A stretch of 64,000 bases of DNA from Dioscorea cayenensis subsp. rotundata (Eukaryota > Streptophyta > Magnoliopsida > Dioscoreales > Dioscoreaceae), in assembly GCF_009730915.1 (NCBI RefSeq), contig NC_052488.1, forward strand, positions 21,446,305 to 21,510,304. The letters run 5' to 3'. Positions within the stretch are counted from its first letter, which is position 1; every line of letters starts with the position of its first letter. The position numbers and the translations under genes are program-made. The notes beneath the pieces are model-generated. The model saw only the letters and a list, made by a program, of their open reading frames with translations. It had not been told where the DNA came from and searched no databases. Shown here one piece after another: positions 20,314 through 33,900 of this stretch.

Positions 20314-23300
20314 ATGGCGGTGAGTTTGTGCCTTTTTTTTTGTGTTTTTTTCCATGTTTATTTGCCCTTTTCTCATAACTTCTCGTTGTTTCTCATCATG
20401 GCGGAGATTTGCCGCATTTATATGATATTTAAGCACTTTGATCTCTGGAATGTATATTAATCGATTTGTGATTAAATATAGTGAGATTTGCTGCATTTCT
20501 ATGATATTTGAGCATTTTGATGACCGCTTTGATTTGGTTGTGCGACCAATTTATGTGTTGCTTGTATTATTATTGTTAATTTTAGATTCATAGAATTCAC
20601 TAAGGCCATTAAGAGATGGTTATTTGCTCAATGTGACATTTTTGATATTGGATGGTGTTGATATATGTTATTAGTGCAATAGTAGAAGCTATGAATCTTT
20701 GTTGTAATTTTGATTGATTATGATATATATATGAAAACGAGGACTAGGTGGCATGAACTCACCGCGAATCCATTAAGTGGTGGGTAAAAATAGTATTTTG
20801 TTTCTCTTAGGAGTTCTTGAAGACCTGCCTTTTGCTTTATATCAAATAACTATGTTGCTGTTCTTTTTATTCTTTTATTTTATTTTCTTTTTTGACATTG
20901 CAGACAAGCCATGTTTTTATTTTTGACAATTAATTCCGATCTCTAGTTTGTTGTGCTTGTATCTTACTGACAGTTGTATTGAGTTATTGACATTCTTATT
21001 GGAAGGATTGGATCTGGCCAGGATATTTCCTTTTTTGAAATTCCTTGTAAGATGAAATGCTTTAAATGCATTAAATTAGATCCATCTTTTTTACCAGTCT
21101 CCTTGTTAGGACGGTTTCCAATAGGTTTGAAAATATTAGGATGGATAAACCGTATTAACAAGAAAAGGGTGCTTGGGATGTTTTATGAAATTTATGAACC
21201 ATATTTTTGTGTTTTCTTTTGCAATCCTTTGACTTTGATTCATTTTATTTTCTGCTCTTCCACATTCCATGAAAATATTAAACTGAACACTGTGCTATTT
21301 GAGGATGAGAAGGGATCCCCATTGAATCATAGCACCAATTTAGCCATGGGGCGTGATTTGAAATTTATCATTTATGGTATTAATTGATTATGTTGCTGAA
21401 TGTTTTAAATAGCATTAATTGATTATATGTGTTCACTTTGAATTGTTCTTGTTGCTATTCTTATCAATATTTACTGTCATGTGCTGCTTTGTTAAGAATG
21501 TCTGGGTTTGTGAGCTTTGCTTACCTAATATATTATTACCCTAAATAAATATTTCTGCAGAATTACTGCTCTTAAGATATTTTAAATGATAAGCAACTAG
21601 TTTCTCCTTAATTTTTTTAATTAAAAGAGATCTGTTTGATTTAATGCTCTTTTCTTGCTGCTCTTACAGGTGAGAACAGTTCTAGTTAGCAATATCTCTC
21701 TTTCTGCAAATGAAAGGGATGTCAAAGAGTTCTTTTCCTTTTCAGGGGACATTGAATACATTGAAATGCAAAGGTCTCTTTTGTATAATTTTATTTTCTG
21801 TCATCTTTTATTGTTTCCCATTATATCTGATTGGGTGTCTCTTCTTGTTTCACTGTTGTCAGTGAATCTGCAAGAACTCAGTGTGCATTTGTTACTTTTA
21901 AGGAGTCACAGGGTGCTGACACAGCGATTCTTCTATCAGTGAGTTCTCTTGCATAATAAACAAATTTTCTCTATGGAAAATCTATGTAGAGTTTTAGATT
22001 TTGGGTAGAGGTCTAGGGCAGCTTAAGAACGTTGAATTCTTTCTGCAAAAAATTCTGTACACAATGACTTGGTACTATCTTTGTGCAGGGAGCGACTATA
22101 GTTGATCTTTCTGTCAATATTACACCAGTTGAGAATTATCAGCTCCCACCTGAAGCATACAAACAGGTATTGGTAAGTTGTAGAATTTTTTTGTAATATC
22201 TAATTTTTGCCGCAAATATAACTGAATGACTTCTATTTCACTTCAACATCTGTTGGAATGCTTCATTCTTTTAGGCCTATATGCAGAAAACCAAATTATG
22301 GATGGCTTGTGTGAGTCTTTCATAATCACACAATGGTATAACAGGATGGCCAAACAGCATTTTGCTTGATAAATGATTTCATATACAAGTAACCAAAGAT
22401 AGAATTGTTTTAGTTTTACTTTGAGATGGATTAGCATTAACGAGGTCACGCATGTGATGTTTTTCTTTTCATACCAAATTTGATTCATTGAGCTTATCAT
22501 AGTTACTCTTCACTCCATGTCTTGTTGGTCAGCAATATCAAAGCATTTTATGTATTACTGCTGCAGTTTAATCTGCATACCATTTAGCTTTAGCATGCAT
22601 ATGTTATAATCCTTTTACTTGGACACTAGTGATCTTTTAATCATCAGGTAACATGACAATTTCCCATCTTATTGCATAAAAAAAAAGGGAAGCATATTTG
22701 GAAACAAACAAACCATTACTAATTATCTTTTCTCCTTAAAAAGGAAAGGAACACCCCGGCTGCTGATTTCTGCTGTCAAGAAGGCAGAGGATGTTGTGAG
22801 CAGTATGCTTGCCATGGGATATGTTCTCGGAAAGGATGCTCTCAACCAGGCAAAGTCCTTTGATGAGCGGCACCATCTCACATCCAGTGCCTCAGCAACA
22901 GTGGCATCCCTTGACAGCAAGATTGGCCTGAGTGACAAGATTAGCATGGGCACTTCATTGATCACTGGGAAGGTAAAGGAGGTGGACGAACGATTCCAGG
23001 TCACTGAGATCACCAAGTCGGCCATTACAGCTGCTGAGCAGACGGCCGCCAGTGCAGGATCTGCACTCATGAGCAATCAGTATGTTTCAACAGGGGCTTC
23101 ATGGTTCTCAAGCGCATTCAATAAGGTTGTGCAGGCAGCTGGTGATCTGAGTGTCATGACTAAAGACAAGGTGAACAAGGCTGAGGAGGAGAAGCAAGAG
23201 AACATCAGCAGGGAGAGGACGGGGATGGTGAGCGAGTATGCGCAGTTGCACTTTGATGAGACATCACTGGATGATCCTCCGACTGTCCCGGTTTCTTATC

Positions 23301-23332
23301 ATGACGAGAAGAGTAACCATGCTATCATATGA
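20314..23332 (+). CDS. BPA1: BPA1-like RRM protein (binding partner of ACD11)
   Basis: Proposed exons: 20314-20319 (Met-Ala, donor GTGAGT), 21670-21773, 21863-21938, 22089-22172, 22744-23332; about 285 aa. The RRM (TVLVSNISLSANERDVKEFF, FSFSGDIEYIEMQS, CAFVTFKESQGADTAILL) and the C-terminal helical region (AVKKAEDVVSSMLAMGYVLG, SFDERHHLTSSASATVASLD, YVSTGASWFSSAFNKV) match BPA1-family proteins. In Arabidopsis these bind the sphingolipid-transfer protein ACD11 and affect reactive-oxygen and cell-death control. Joins are in phase through exon 4. In exon 5 one extra base in the T run at 22767-22769 separates ERNTPAAD from SAVKKAED. The two-codon first exon is the weakest part: it fits the family (M-x-VRTV) and has a good donor, but lies about 16 bp from the rDNA repeats. 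Confidence 0.82.
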
Positions 23333-24759
23333 TCATCTGAAATCCAAACATTCTTTCATTGATATGCAGTATAGCTATTCTTTCGTCATTGTGGGTCATT
23401 ATATCATTGTAGATTTGTTGCAAGAGCCTTTGCCATTCCTTTACAGTTGTGGATGGTCTCTGATGTATCTCCGTTTGTTGAACTCTGGCAAAAAACTTCA
23501 CTTGTTTTCTAGTTTATAGTTTGTTGCGTCTCATTTCGAACTGCCAGGAAGGATGTTTATTGGAATGATGTTTACGTATTGTGTAAAGGATAAATGAATT
23601 TCATTTATAGGCATGATGCTGAATATTTTGTTATTTTTCAGTCCTTTTTTATTTTGCTGCAGTTTATAGCTTTGAATGATAAATTTATGTTTTTTTTTAT
23701 TGATTTGTCTGGCTTCGAATGTTATACTAATTGAGAATTTATTTTGTAAAATAGAAAAAGATATTAACAAGATCTTTTCTTTATTTTTTTTAACATTATA
23801 TCAAAAGATAAATATAAATAAATGCAAGAGATAAAAAATGAGCTACCAAAGCAACGCCTTTAATTGAGTTCTTAAATATCATTTTGAAATACAATTTATT
23901 TAAAATATCATTTTATGTATCTTTTCATTTTTATGTGGATGTATGAAGGATGATTAAATCATTGTTAAGTTTTTCATCTTTTTAATAAATTTTAATTTAT
24001 TTCTAGACCCCCTGAAACCACTCTTTATTACTCTCAGATTGTCTAAATGGAATAGAATCATTTGTTAAAAATTTCACACCAAAAATTTAGAAAATGTTTC
24101 ATCAAAAGAAATTTAGAAAATGAAATTCGGTAACAATCATTTATTTAGCATAATAATAACAAATTATTACGATCCCCTTAGATCTCTTCCCCCACCAATC
24201 TTACCACAAGTTAATTTGTCTCGATCATCAATCAGTCAACCTGAATCTTCTTCATGCCCTCATCCAATATCTTAAAACTCATAAAAGAATTTTAAAAACC
24301 ATTCGATGTTTTTCACTAAATAGGGAAGGTATTATATTTATATGCTTTTGTCAGTAAAGTAAAGCACAGAGAATTACTTAATTAGAGCTCTCCACTTGGC
24401 CAACATATATTTCAATGACAAGGAATTAGCTAGTATGTAGGTTTTCAGCATTCTTATCAAAATAGTAAGCAAAAAAGAAACAGCCATGATGGTTATCACA
24501 ACAGTCCTACGTACACAATTAATTCTACATGAGTAATCTATACATGTACATCTATGTAATGCTCAAGTCAAATCATGTACTGTTTATACAAAACAGGTGG
24601 GCCTAAATTTCCAACATCTCATTGCTAAAAGTCTAGCCTCACCAATGAATGATTTAGAGCGTATTTTTTACATCTATTATTAACTCTATTTATAGCATCC
24701 AATTGTATTAGTAAAAAGAGAAATGAAGGACTAAAAGGTAACCTGGACACTAGTGTCTC
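23333..24759. other. BPA1 3' flank and spacer
   Basis: Presumed 3' untranslated region followed by AT-rich spacer between two converging genes. No coding, RNA or mobile feature is recognised. Confidence 0.5.
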
Positions 24760-27523
24760 CTAACAAGCATATTTGACCAGCCACTCCAGGCTCTGCAAGT
24801 TCAAATGAGGATTACCACAATATATAAACTAGTTTGATGAAATGAATGAAAGCTAGATGTACCTGTATGCATTCAGGAAGGTCATCATTTTTGGTTCTCA
24901 CATGGGTCTGCATATATATATATATATATACATGTGTTTAAGTTTGAGAATTTAAGAATTAATTCTTGGGATTAATGTGTTTAAAGTGATTGGACTGAAG
25001 TTTACCTCCATGACAAGATGGCAGGAGGAGTCATGGTCAGTTGCAAGGGAGGCGAGGATGACAAGGCTGGCGGCGACGGTGGAAGGCCAGAAGCTTAGAC
25101 GCTCATGGTCTAGTAAAGACAGCACGGCCAGGTAACGGGCAAGAGCCTCCACCTCCGCGTCCGCCCCGCTCGCCTTTAGATAGAACCTGTGTGTATAATT
25201 AACATTCTTATATTATGCGGTGCCACATAATTAATATATCAAAATTAACAAATTGATACAAAAATAATTCATATATTATTACATGATATATATATTCCAT
25301 GCAGAATGATTCCAAAAAAGAAACTTGTTTATAAAATACTAAAATAAAAGAACATATCATATATTGAATTATAAGATAATAAATATATTACTACGTTTGA
25401 ACAATGTATGGTATGAGAATTTTTCAAAGATCAAATGAGACATAAATACTTAATTCCATTAAGTGGTATTCTTTCTGTCTGAAAACTGAGTGGAATGATG
25501 AAATTTAATTACATATCATATACTTAATTACATCAACTAATCTAATTATCAACAAAACAAAAGATTTAGTGGAGATTAAAGATGAGTACGTACCAGAGGA
25601 AGTTGTGAATGGTGGGAGGGAAGCACTGGAACTTGAGGACCTCCATCACCAGCCATTCCATGGACACTACTTCTGACCGAGAGTAAACATTGCTTCCCAC
25701 TGTGAACGATCTCTGTCGAATGCTGATGTACACAAAGGAAGCACTTAAAATGATATAATATGGCAATACAGTAGAGAGAGGGGGAGAGAATTAAAGAGGA
25801 CCGGCCTGTTGTAGGGTTGGTTCTCTTCAATCCTGGTGGCCAGAGTGATGCATGAGATTCCCAGAAGCTGAAGGTTCTTATCCGTAGTGAAGTATCCTTT
25901 GCTTAGGAACCTGTCCAGTAAACTGACGCCCAAGAATATAGTCTCATTCTGGAGCTCCATGGCCTTTGCATGCTGCCATACCATATATATATATATATAG
26001 GAGCATTTTCAATTATGCAGTATAGACTTTGGAATTCAAATCATAAGCCTTGTATCTATAGAGATTAATTTGGACATTTTGAATTTCAAAATAACAATCA
26101 GGTTTGAAGATGAACACTATTTTAATTTAAAATATTGGGAATATTGAATATTTGGGAGAATTTTGGGATGAAAACAAATCTCGCAGATACGAGAATGACA
26201 TCATCATGGTACTTTTCGTCCGCTGCTCCGATGTAACCAGATATACCGAATTCTAAAGTACACGTGGCGATGGTTCATCAAATGCGAAATTCAACCGCCA
26301 TGGGCCACGGCACCACTTATCCGGTTCCAGCGGAACAGTGGAATAGAAACGGAATGGCACTAGTATTACGCGGCAGTTAAGACGAGGAAATCGGGAGACG
26401 TGCATTTCATGGTGATAATTTCACCGCCTTACTTACTTACCTCGATGATCCAGTTCACCATCAGCAACCGCTGCTGAAGAATAAGATCGCCGTTGATCGT
26501 CTCGTCTGTGTACTCGTCGGCGTAGCTCGTCGGCGCACCGTTCCTCCTCTCTCTCCTCCTTAGCCCTTTATAGCCCTCCTCATCGTCCTCCTCTTCAAAC
26601 CTCATCACCTGTTCGCCGGCAATCGGGAAAGAGATATTTGAAAATAAATTCAAGTAAAAATCATCTTAAATTAATTTGATAAAGGATGTGAAACACACTG
26701 TGAATTCTATTGGAGATTGATCTTGAAATCTAGAAGAGGAATCGGAATCACCGGGTGTGGAGAATAGATGGAGTTGTCGCCGGAGATCGAGGAAGAAGGC
26801 GAACGTCGGCGATGGGTTGTTGTTTGTGAAGTGGTCGGAGAAGTCGTCGGTGGAATCGAGGTAGATGGATGAGCTGCAGTAGGAGGAGGATCCGCAGAGA
26901 AAGAGATCGGAATCTAAATCCGAGAGCGTCATCTCGTTGCACGTCGAGTACTCCGAGCTGCCGCTGCACTCGCCGGAGAGCCTTTCGGAGCATGCTAGAT
27001 CGGAGTCGAGGTCTAGATCGCGGGTATCACCACCTCGCCGTGCGACAGAGCTCTCAGAGACAGCCGATTTGGTGATCATTCCGGGGAGGACCTCGGACAC
27101 TGACTCTAGGACGGAAGTTTCGGAGATCTCGGGAGGATTCTCTACTGTTTGCTTCGAGATCTCCGGAGCGGCCAATTCAAGCCTCGATCGGAGGAGTCCC
27201 TTCTTCCGAGAATACCAGCGGGTGATGGGGCGGTTCTGATCAGCAGCGATCGCCTTCATCCTGTGGGGTGATTGCGGAGGCTTCGAAGCGTCGGATCCGG
27301 CGGGGTAGTGGGAGGAGACGGTGGACAGGCCACTGTGGAAGCAGGAGGACGATCCCTCACCGTCCCCATGATCTAAGATGGCAGTTAAGAGATGGAGATT
27401 GGAAATGACGGCGCGCTTCCGGCGTGGGAGCTTGGACCGGAGCTTCCGTGCTGCTGGGGGAATGACATCTAGCGGCCGCTTCCTATCCGAGACTCTCTGG
27501 CAAGGGATTGCACCAGCATCCAT
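24760..27523 (-). CDS. SDS: Meiotic cyclin SDS (SOLO DANCERS), 7 exons
   Basis: Exons on the minus strand: 27523-26699, 26608-26441, 25972-25806, 25722-25594, 25186-25006, 24907-24863, 24792-24760; about 515 aa. The long, acidic, Ser-rich N-terminal region (~275 aa) is followed by the cyclin box: [87 protein letters not shown]. This set of motifs is specific to SDS, a meiosis-specific cyclin needed for homologue pairing and crossover formation in Arabidopsis and rice. The order and phase of all exons agree. Intron 3 would need a GC donor (AACAG|GCCGGT) to restore NSIRQRSF; a GT three bases downstream, paired with a later acceptor, gives a shorter NRPRSF. ATG 27523 (MDAGAIPC) is preferred. Confidence 0.9.
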
Positions 27524-27556
27524 GGCGATCAATGGCGGAAATCTAGGGTTTCTGGA

Positions 27557-27597
<41 letters not shown>

Positions 27598-27984
27598 TTC
27601 AAATGGCCGAAGCTCAAGAGTGTTCGAAGACGACCCTTTTATGTACGGACGTGAAGAACGGGAAACGAAGACGCTAGTCACTCAGTAAACATGACGTACG
27701 CCACGTCAGCAGCCCGATTTGTTCGGCGTCGTGTGCAAGCCACGCCCCTCTAGTGCCATCTTAAGATGATTGAGTTTCGATCTTGAGGCACAACGGAGTG
27801 GTTAACAGACATCAACGTTGCTTTAAGATTGTCACTTGCAATCAAGGGGCTAACATGTAAATAAGAGGGTGTTTTTTACAAGACAAGTATCAAAGCCATG
27901 AATAAACTGGGAAGTGATAGTTAACATCTTAATCAGTGATATATTTATAACAAAAAGGAATAGAAAGCCTTGTCAAGTGGCGTG
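27524..27984 (-). promoter_or_regulatory. SDS 5' leader/promoter and ELP2 3' end
   Basis: Only 461 bp separate the ELP2 stop codon from the SDS start on the same strand, so the ELP2 terminator and the SDS promoter must share this stretch. A perfect (AG)18 run at 27559-27594 (CT repeats on the transcribed-sense minus strand) sits about 36-71 bp before the SDS ATG, likely in the 5' leader. Confidence 0.6.
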
Positions 27985-30900
27985 TCACATATCACACACC
28001 ACGTCAAATACTCTAACACAATGATCAGCGCCACAGGAAGCAAGCTGCATTGTCTTTGAATCACTGGCATCAGGGTTTCTTCGCCATGCTAATCGGTGAA
28101 CCGTTGAGACATGGCACAAGAAAGGATCGAATCTCACAGCAAGCTCAGCTTGGAATGGTCCGAGCTCAGTCTGACCACCGGGAACTCTACCGCCAGACAA
28201 ACTCCAGAGTTCAATGAAGCCGTTATCCATGCCGATAGCAAGAATTCCAGAGTTTTTGGATCGGTCACAGCCGGTCCAGGATAAGGCAGTGACACTGTCC
28301 CGGAAGGGAGGCAAGGTTGTGAGCTGCTTAACTGAAAGAGGCATCCTGGATTGCCCAGATTTTTACAGTCTTGTCCCGTGATCCAGTAGCGAATTCATGA
28401 CCAAATGGGCTCCAGGCGCATGCCCATATTATTCTTTTGTGCGCCTCATGCTTCACAACCAGCTGATAGTTCACAATGTCTCCTGAAATCATAGTCAGTT
28501 GATGAGTGACAATGAATTAATAAGGTGACCCAAATGTAACCTTCCAAAGTATTAAGGGACATAAACCAATATAGAACCAAAAAAAAAATGTGATAACACT
28601 GATAGCAATATTACTGCTCTATTTTATAAAACCGGAAGGATGGACTCCGGCAAGGTAGTACAGAGAGAACAATTTTCACTCTTGAACTGAAAAGCTAGCA
28701 TTCAAAAGCAGCTGAGAATCCTAGTTTTAGAATGACAAGCTCAAGAAAAGTAAGGTTTGCATAGTTATGGAAAAAGGTTTGGGTCTGTCTGCAGATATCG
28801 TATGATTTCCAAAAAATTCAACCTCTAGACATCAGTCCAGAATATAGATTGACCAAGCTGAATGACAGTTTAACAGCAAAAGGGAACAAGAAAAAGACAA
28901 GCATATAGTATTATATACACACTAGACAAATTTGAATATTTGCCTTATGTGTAGAATCAGATGGTTCCCAGTTGTTGGTTCAGGAAGTTCAAACTTAACT
29001 ATCCATTTAATCATGAGATTAACCATTTACCATTGTAGTCATTTGAGAGCATCACTTCATTCTTGATGAATATGATTTCTAAAATTGCAAATCATTAAGA
29101 TGGCAAAATTTTTGTACCAGATTTAGTAATGGAGAACACTGACAACTGGCGATCCCTTGACACGGCTAATAGGAAAGAATCATCACAAGAAAATTGCAAC
29201 TGTGTGACTGTCAAGCTGTGAGACTGCAAGCGACCAACAGCCTTCCATGATCCAACTTCCCATAGCCAAATTTCTGCCACTGAGGCAGACTGTGCCTGCA
29301 ACATGGGTCAGAAAACAAGTTATAATTGAGCAAGGTATTAGGTAGTTAAAAAAAAAGTAATCACAGTCAAGAATACCATGCTGTATCATAATAGCATAAC
29401 ACAAGATGGAAAGACACATTGAAATTTGAACCAGAGGACAGGAACAATGCTCCATTTGAGAAAGAACTTCTGGAAACATTTGCCAGATAGACATGTCCAT
29501 GCATATTAATCCATAACATAGACTACAAAATCTAACCCGAGAAACAAAATACATGAAAGAAAGCTATGCAAATCCATAGATTCACCTCAAGTATTGTGAA
29601 TAACATAGTAACGCGCTTCTGCAAGTAGGAATTTATAAAAGTACCTTTAAAACCCACAAGACAGCTGGAGTTCTACGCCATGTTTACATGTTCTTTTCAT
29701 TTAGCAATTATTCCTCATGTTCCCGCAAAAATATGGTTCAAACATCAGGAAATATTTTGAAAGAAAACTATTTAATTAATCATAAGCCTACTGAATACAA
29801 GCTTTTCAGATAATCTCTGTCAAAGGCAACATTTGAATAGAACATATAACTTCTCACTGTGTGAACTTACACTCTTCTATGTTTTTAAGATTAAATTAAG
29901 AACTCAATTCATAATAGTATTAAAAAGATTGTAAGCTTAAATAGACTAACAAAGAAACCATGATGCTAGAAACTGTAAGTTCATTACTAAATTCATGGTC
30001 AAGCAACTCTCTCTTGGACTGATGTAGAATATAAAACAACAATGCTGAAAATTACCTTGCATGATGAAGCAAGAAGCTTTCCCTTATGGTCACAGCACAG
30101 AGCAAATAATTCATTTCCATGACCATAAAGTTTATGGGACTCGGGCCATAAAGTGTGCCATCCTAGTTGTTCCTCTACGGGAGGTTCAGTCAACACAACC
30201 GGCACAGCATCTGGAATCGTTTCTAATGAGTCTTCTTCATCCTTATGAAGTACCCTAGAAGTTTCATTTGAAGCTGCACAGAACCCAATTCTATTTACAG
30301 AACTCAACAGTAGAAAATTTGCACAAATACCATGCACTTTCCACAAGGAAATTTAGAAATGAGGTAATGCAAGTTTGTTGTGAGCGATGGAAGATAGAAC
30401 CCAGTTGAATATTTTAGTTCAATAAAATATACCATTGGTTATCAATTTAGACAGTAATTGGAACATAATAGTAAAAATTAAGAACCAATTAAGTGGTGGT
30501 CTAGAGAGAGAGATTACCGTTTACATATATAGGTTTTTGTGATAATCCAAGAGCAGACATGTTAGCTCCTAAAATCTGCACATGTTCATTTATATCTCCA
30601 AAGTTGCTCGTGTCTTCCAGAATAGCATGATTCAATGTCTTCAAGAATGACAAAGGAGCTTCAAACACTCGAGCAACCTTTTCATCAGCTCCACTAACAA
30701 ATCGGTGGTTTCCTTTACCTTTAATGATAGCCACGCAATTAATATCATGACCATGCACTTGTGGACGAGCAATTTCATGCCATGTGATCTTATCTCCAAT
30801 GTATGTTTTACTTCTCCAGGGTGCAAAAATGCGAGATGTCTGCATCGTATTTATAGTTGCAGTGTTAGACATGGGTTCAATAAAATCAAAATTGGCACAT

Positions 30901-33900
30901 TTGGCATGCACCACAGAAGAACTTAAGACATGCTAAGATGGTGAAAATGATCTATTTCTATTTAAAAGCAGCTAAAAGAGTAAAATGATACCAACACAAA
31001 AGAGGAAGCTAGCATGCATGATGGGAAAACAATGAATTGTATAATTTCGTAAACTACCTGATCATGACTGACAGATAGCAAGTATTCACCAGATCTGGAC
31101 CACGCAATATCAGATACGCCAGCAAAATGACCAGAAGGTACTCTCTGGGGCTCCCAATTCTCATATTCAATTCCCATGTTTTTCCATAGATGAAATGACC
31201 CACCATATCCATGGGCAAGAATTGAATCTCCCTCCAGGGCCCAATGACCACCATAAAACCCCAATGCAGAGTGACTTAGTTCGCCTACAGTCACCTCATT
31301 TATCCAGATACCAGTGGTTTTTTCAGGTCTCCATATCATCATTTTCTTATCCATAGATGCAGATAGGATACTCATGGGTTGGTGGTAAATATCTCCATTT
31401 TTTGAAGGCAAAGGAGGTTGCCACTGCACTGAATATACCCAGTCTTCATGTCCAACAAGCAAAGATTCTAGAGACACCTGGTAAGCAGTAGGCCCAACCT
31501 GAAATATAGGACCTTCAATATATGATGTCAAGCCTGCATCGCCTTTCCTGTATGGTACCTCAGTATTAGCAGAAGACACATGCAATGCCATCTTCCATAT
31601 GCGTATGGTTCTATCCTGAGACGCACTTACTAGGAAAAGGCTATTATTTTCATTATCAGACCAAATAGGTATCGAGAAGTCCAAGCTTCTGATCCAATCT
31701 GTGTGTCCTCTGAGCTGGCATGCAGGCACAAGCTGAAATTGCCAAAATGATCAGTCTTTTTATCAAGTGTTTATATGGAAAGAAAGCACAGAAATGGAAA
31801 TGGAGAAGAAACAGAATGCATTTCACATACCTTGCCTGTCTTATCACCAGAGTAAATATGAATTTTGTTATCCAAGCCGCCCATTGCTAATATAACATGT
31901 CCTAGATCTCCAGGCAGTCCTGTCAATGACAATGCTACCATAGGTTTTGGACCCACAGAAAGAGATTCTAGGAGTGTTATCTTGCAGTCATCTGTGAAAA
32001 CAAACATGAAAGTTAACACATGATGGATAGAGGAATTTTCACATATTATGGGACAAAAAGCTTTCAACAAATCTGGTTGAAAAGACAAATGGTGCATTAG
32101 CATCAGATAGTTCCCTGTGGCCGAGAACATCTTGCTCCAACAGTGCCAAAGATACTTATTAAAAGACCACAAGCTGAGCTCTCTGAACATGAGCAATCTC
32201 TATGCAAAATCATTGGTGTGTGTACAATATGCAATCTTTTATTTCTATCTTTTCATTCTAATCCAACAAAATGAGATTTATAATTTGATTAAGAACAAGC
32301 ATTTTAAAGGTTAACGGTGGGATATTATTCAACAATCTTCTTAAAAAATAATTAACTATTATTTACCAACATAACTAGGACATTAGTAATTAGATGTTGA
32401 TAAATAAGCAAACTAATCTTGGTACCTTCTGAATAACCCATGTTGATTCCTAGGCGTCTTGTAAATAGCTACCGTTAATAGTCATCGATTACATTTCAAG
32501 GGCACTACGTGATGAGCGCTTCTGATTATCAGATTCAAGGATTTTCCTTATAGTGTAATACATCATGCACTTGAAAAATGTGGGCTCACATAAGTCAGTT
32601 GTATAGAATAAGAGTCTTAACATAGAAGTATGACAACCAAAGAGTGAACTTATGAAAGAATAAATATAGCATATTATATTGATGCAAGTGGCTTGATAGC
32701 TTGAACAGAAGAATCAAAATACTGAGAGGAAACCAGGATAAATGGGTCAGAGAGCCCTAAATGCCTTACCATCACAATTAGATGGAATAATTACTTCCCA
32801 CAGACAAACAATGCCATCAGAGGATGCAGAAGCAAACAGTGCAACAGATTGTGATATCAAAATGCCAGTGAGGCATGTAACACTTTTCTTGTGTACTTCA
32901 GGTACTTGAAAAGCTTTGCTCCACTGAAAAGAGTAAAGAATGCATTCAGAGTCATCAGCATGTCAATAAATGTTAAGTAGACATATAATAATATTAATTT
33001 ATCCCAATGTATTGAAGCCATTATAGAGCAAAAAAGGCAGCATATACATGTAGATGCTATAATATCAGATATGGACTTGTGGACTTAGCCACAATTTCCA
33101 CTTACCATATCTTCTATGGTCATTAGTACATGATAATTTAGTGGATCTAAGATTGAATGATTTAGGTGTCTCTAGTAGAGTTCATATAAGTTAGTTTTCC
33201 ACACTATAGTTGAAAACAGTTCTAGAGAAGAGTACAACAGTTTTTTTGTAAAACTGTTTTCTATTTGCAACATATCTTGGCCTGTTTAATGAGATGATGT
33301 ATCTTGAAAATACCTTTCTTTCTCTGATTTGTAAACCCCAAAGCAAGATGGCACCATCAGCACTTCCGGAGAGCAGAAAATGGCATTCCGCATGTTCAAC
33401 TGTCATAAACAGGGCAAGATAGCTCAGTATCACTTCAAAGTACAGACCAATTAAGTTAACTCCTCTCCAGAAAAATCCAAATGAAAAATACTAAAAAATA
33501 ACCAATTAAGGACAAAGCAAATGTAAAAGCAAGAGTTCATGATTGAGGGGAACACCTCCTCCGCACAAAAAAAAGTAAGCATCATTGGAACTTCAGTTGC
33601 AATAATTGGAGCATTTTAAGTATTCAATGAAATCTCTATTTCATCTTCCCCTTTCTTTCTCCTAGCAATGATAAATAAGGTAATTTTACAAGAAAAAAAA
33701 AATCTCTCATTGTTTCTGATAATTTTCTTCCTCCCTGTCAACCGAACAATAATGCAATGTCTCCTTTTCCCCACTCCTCTCATTCTCTTTAGTAATTGCT
33801 CCCCTGGTTCCTCATTATAGTACTAAATAAACACTGTCTGGCCTGATGAAGTTACTGGTTCTCAACTACAAAACTCCAAAAAAAAAATACACAAAAACAT

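Noticed and set aside
17833-20460. Many overlapping open frames of 60-216 codons on both strands
   Set aside because: They fall in rDNA spacer and its tandem repeats, where GC-rich repeats keep several frames open; none has a known domain.
21052-21387. 111-codon frame inside BPA1 intron 1
   Set aside because: No recognisable domain, AT-driven composition, and it lies between confirmed exons of BPA1.
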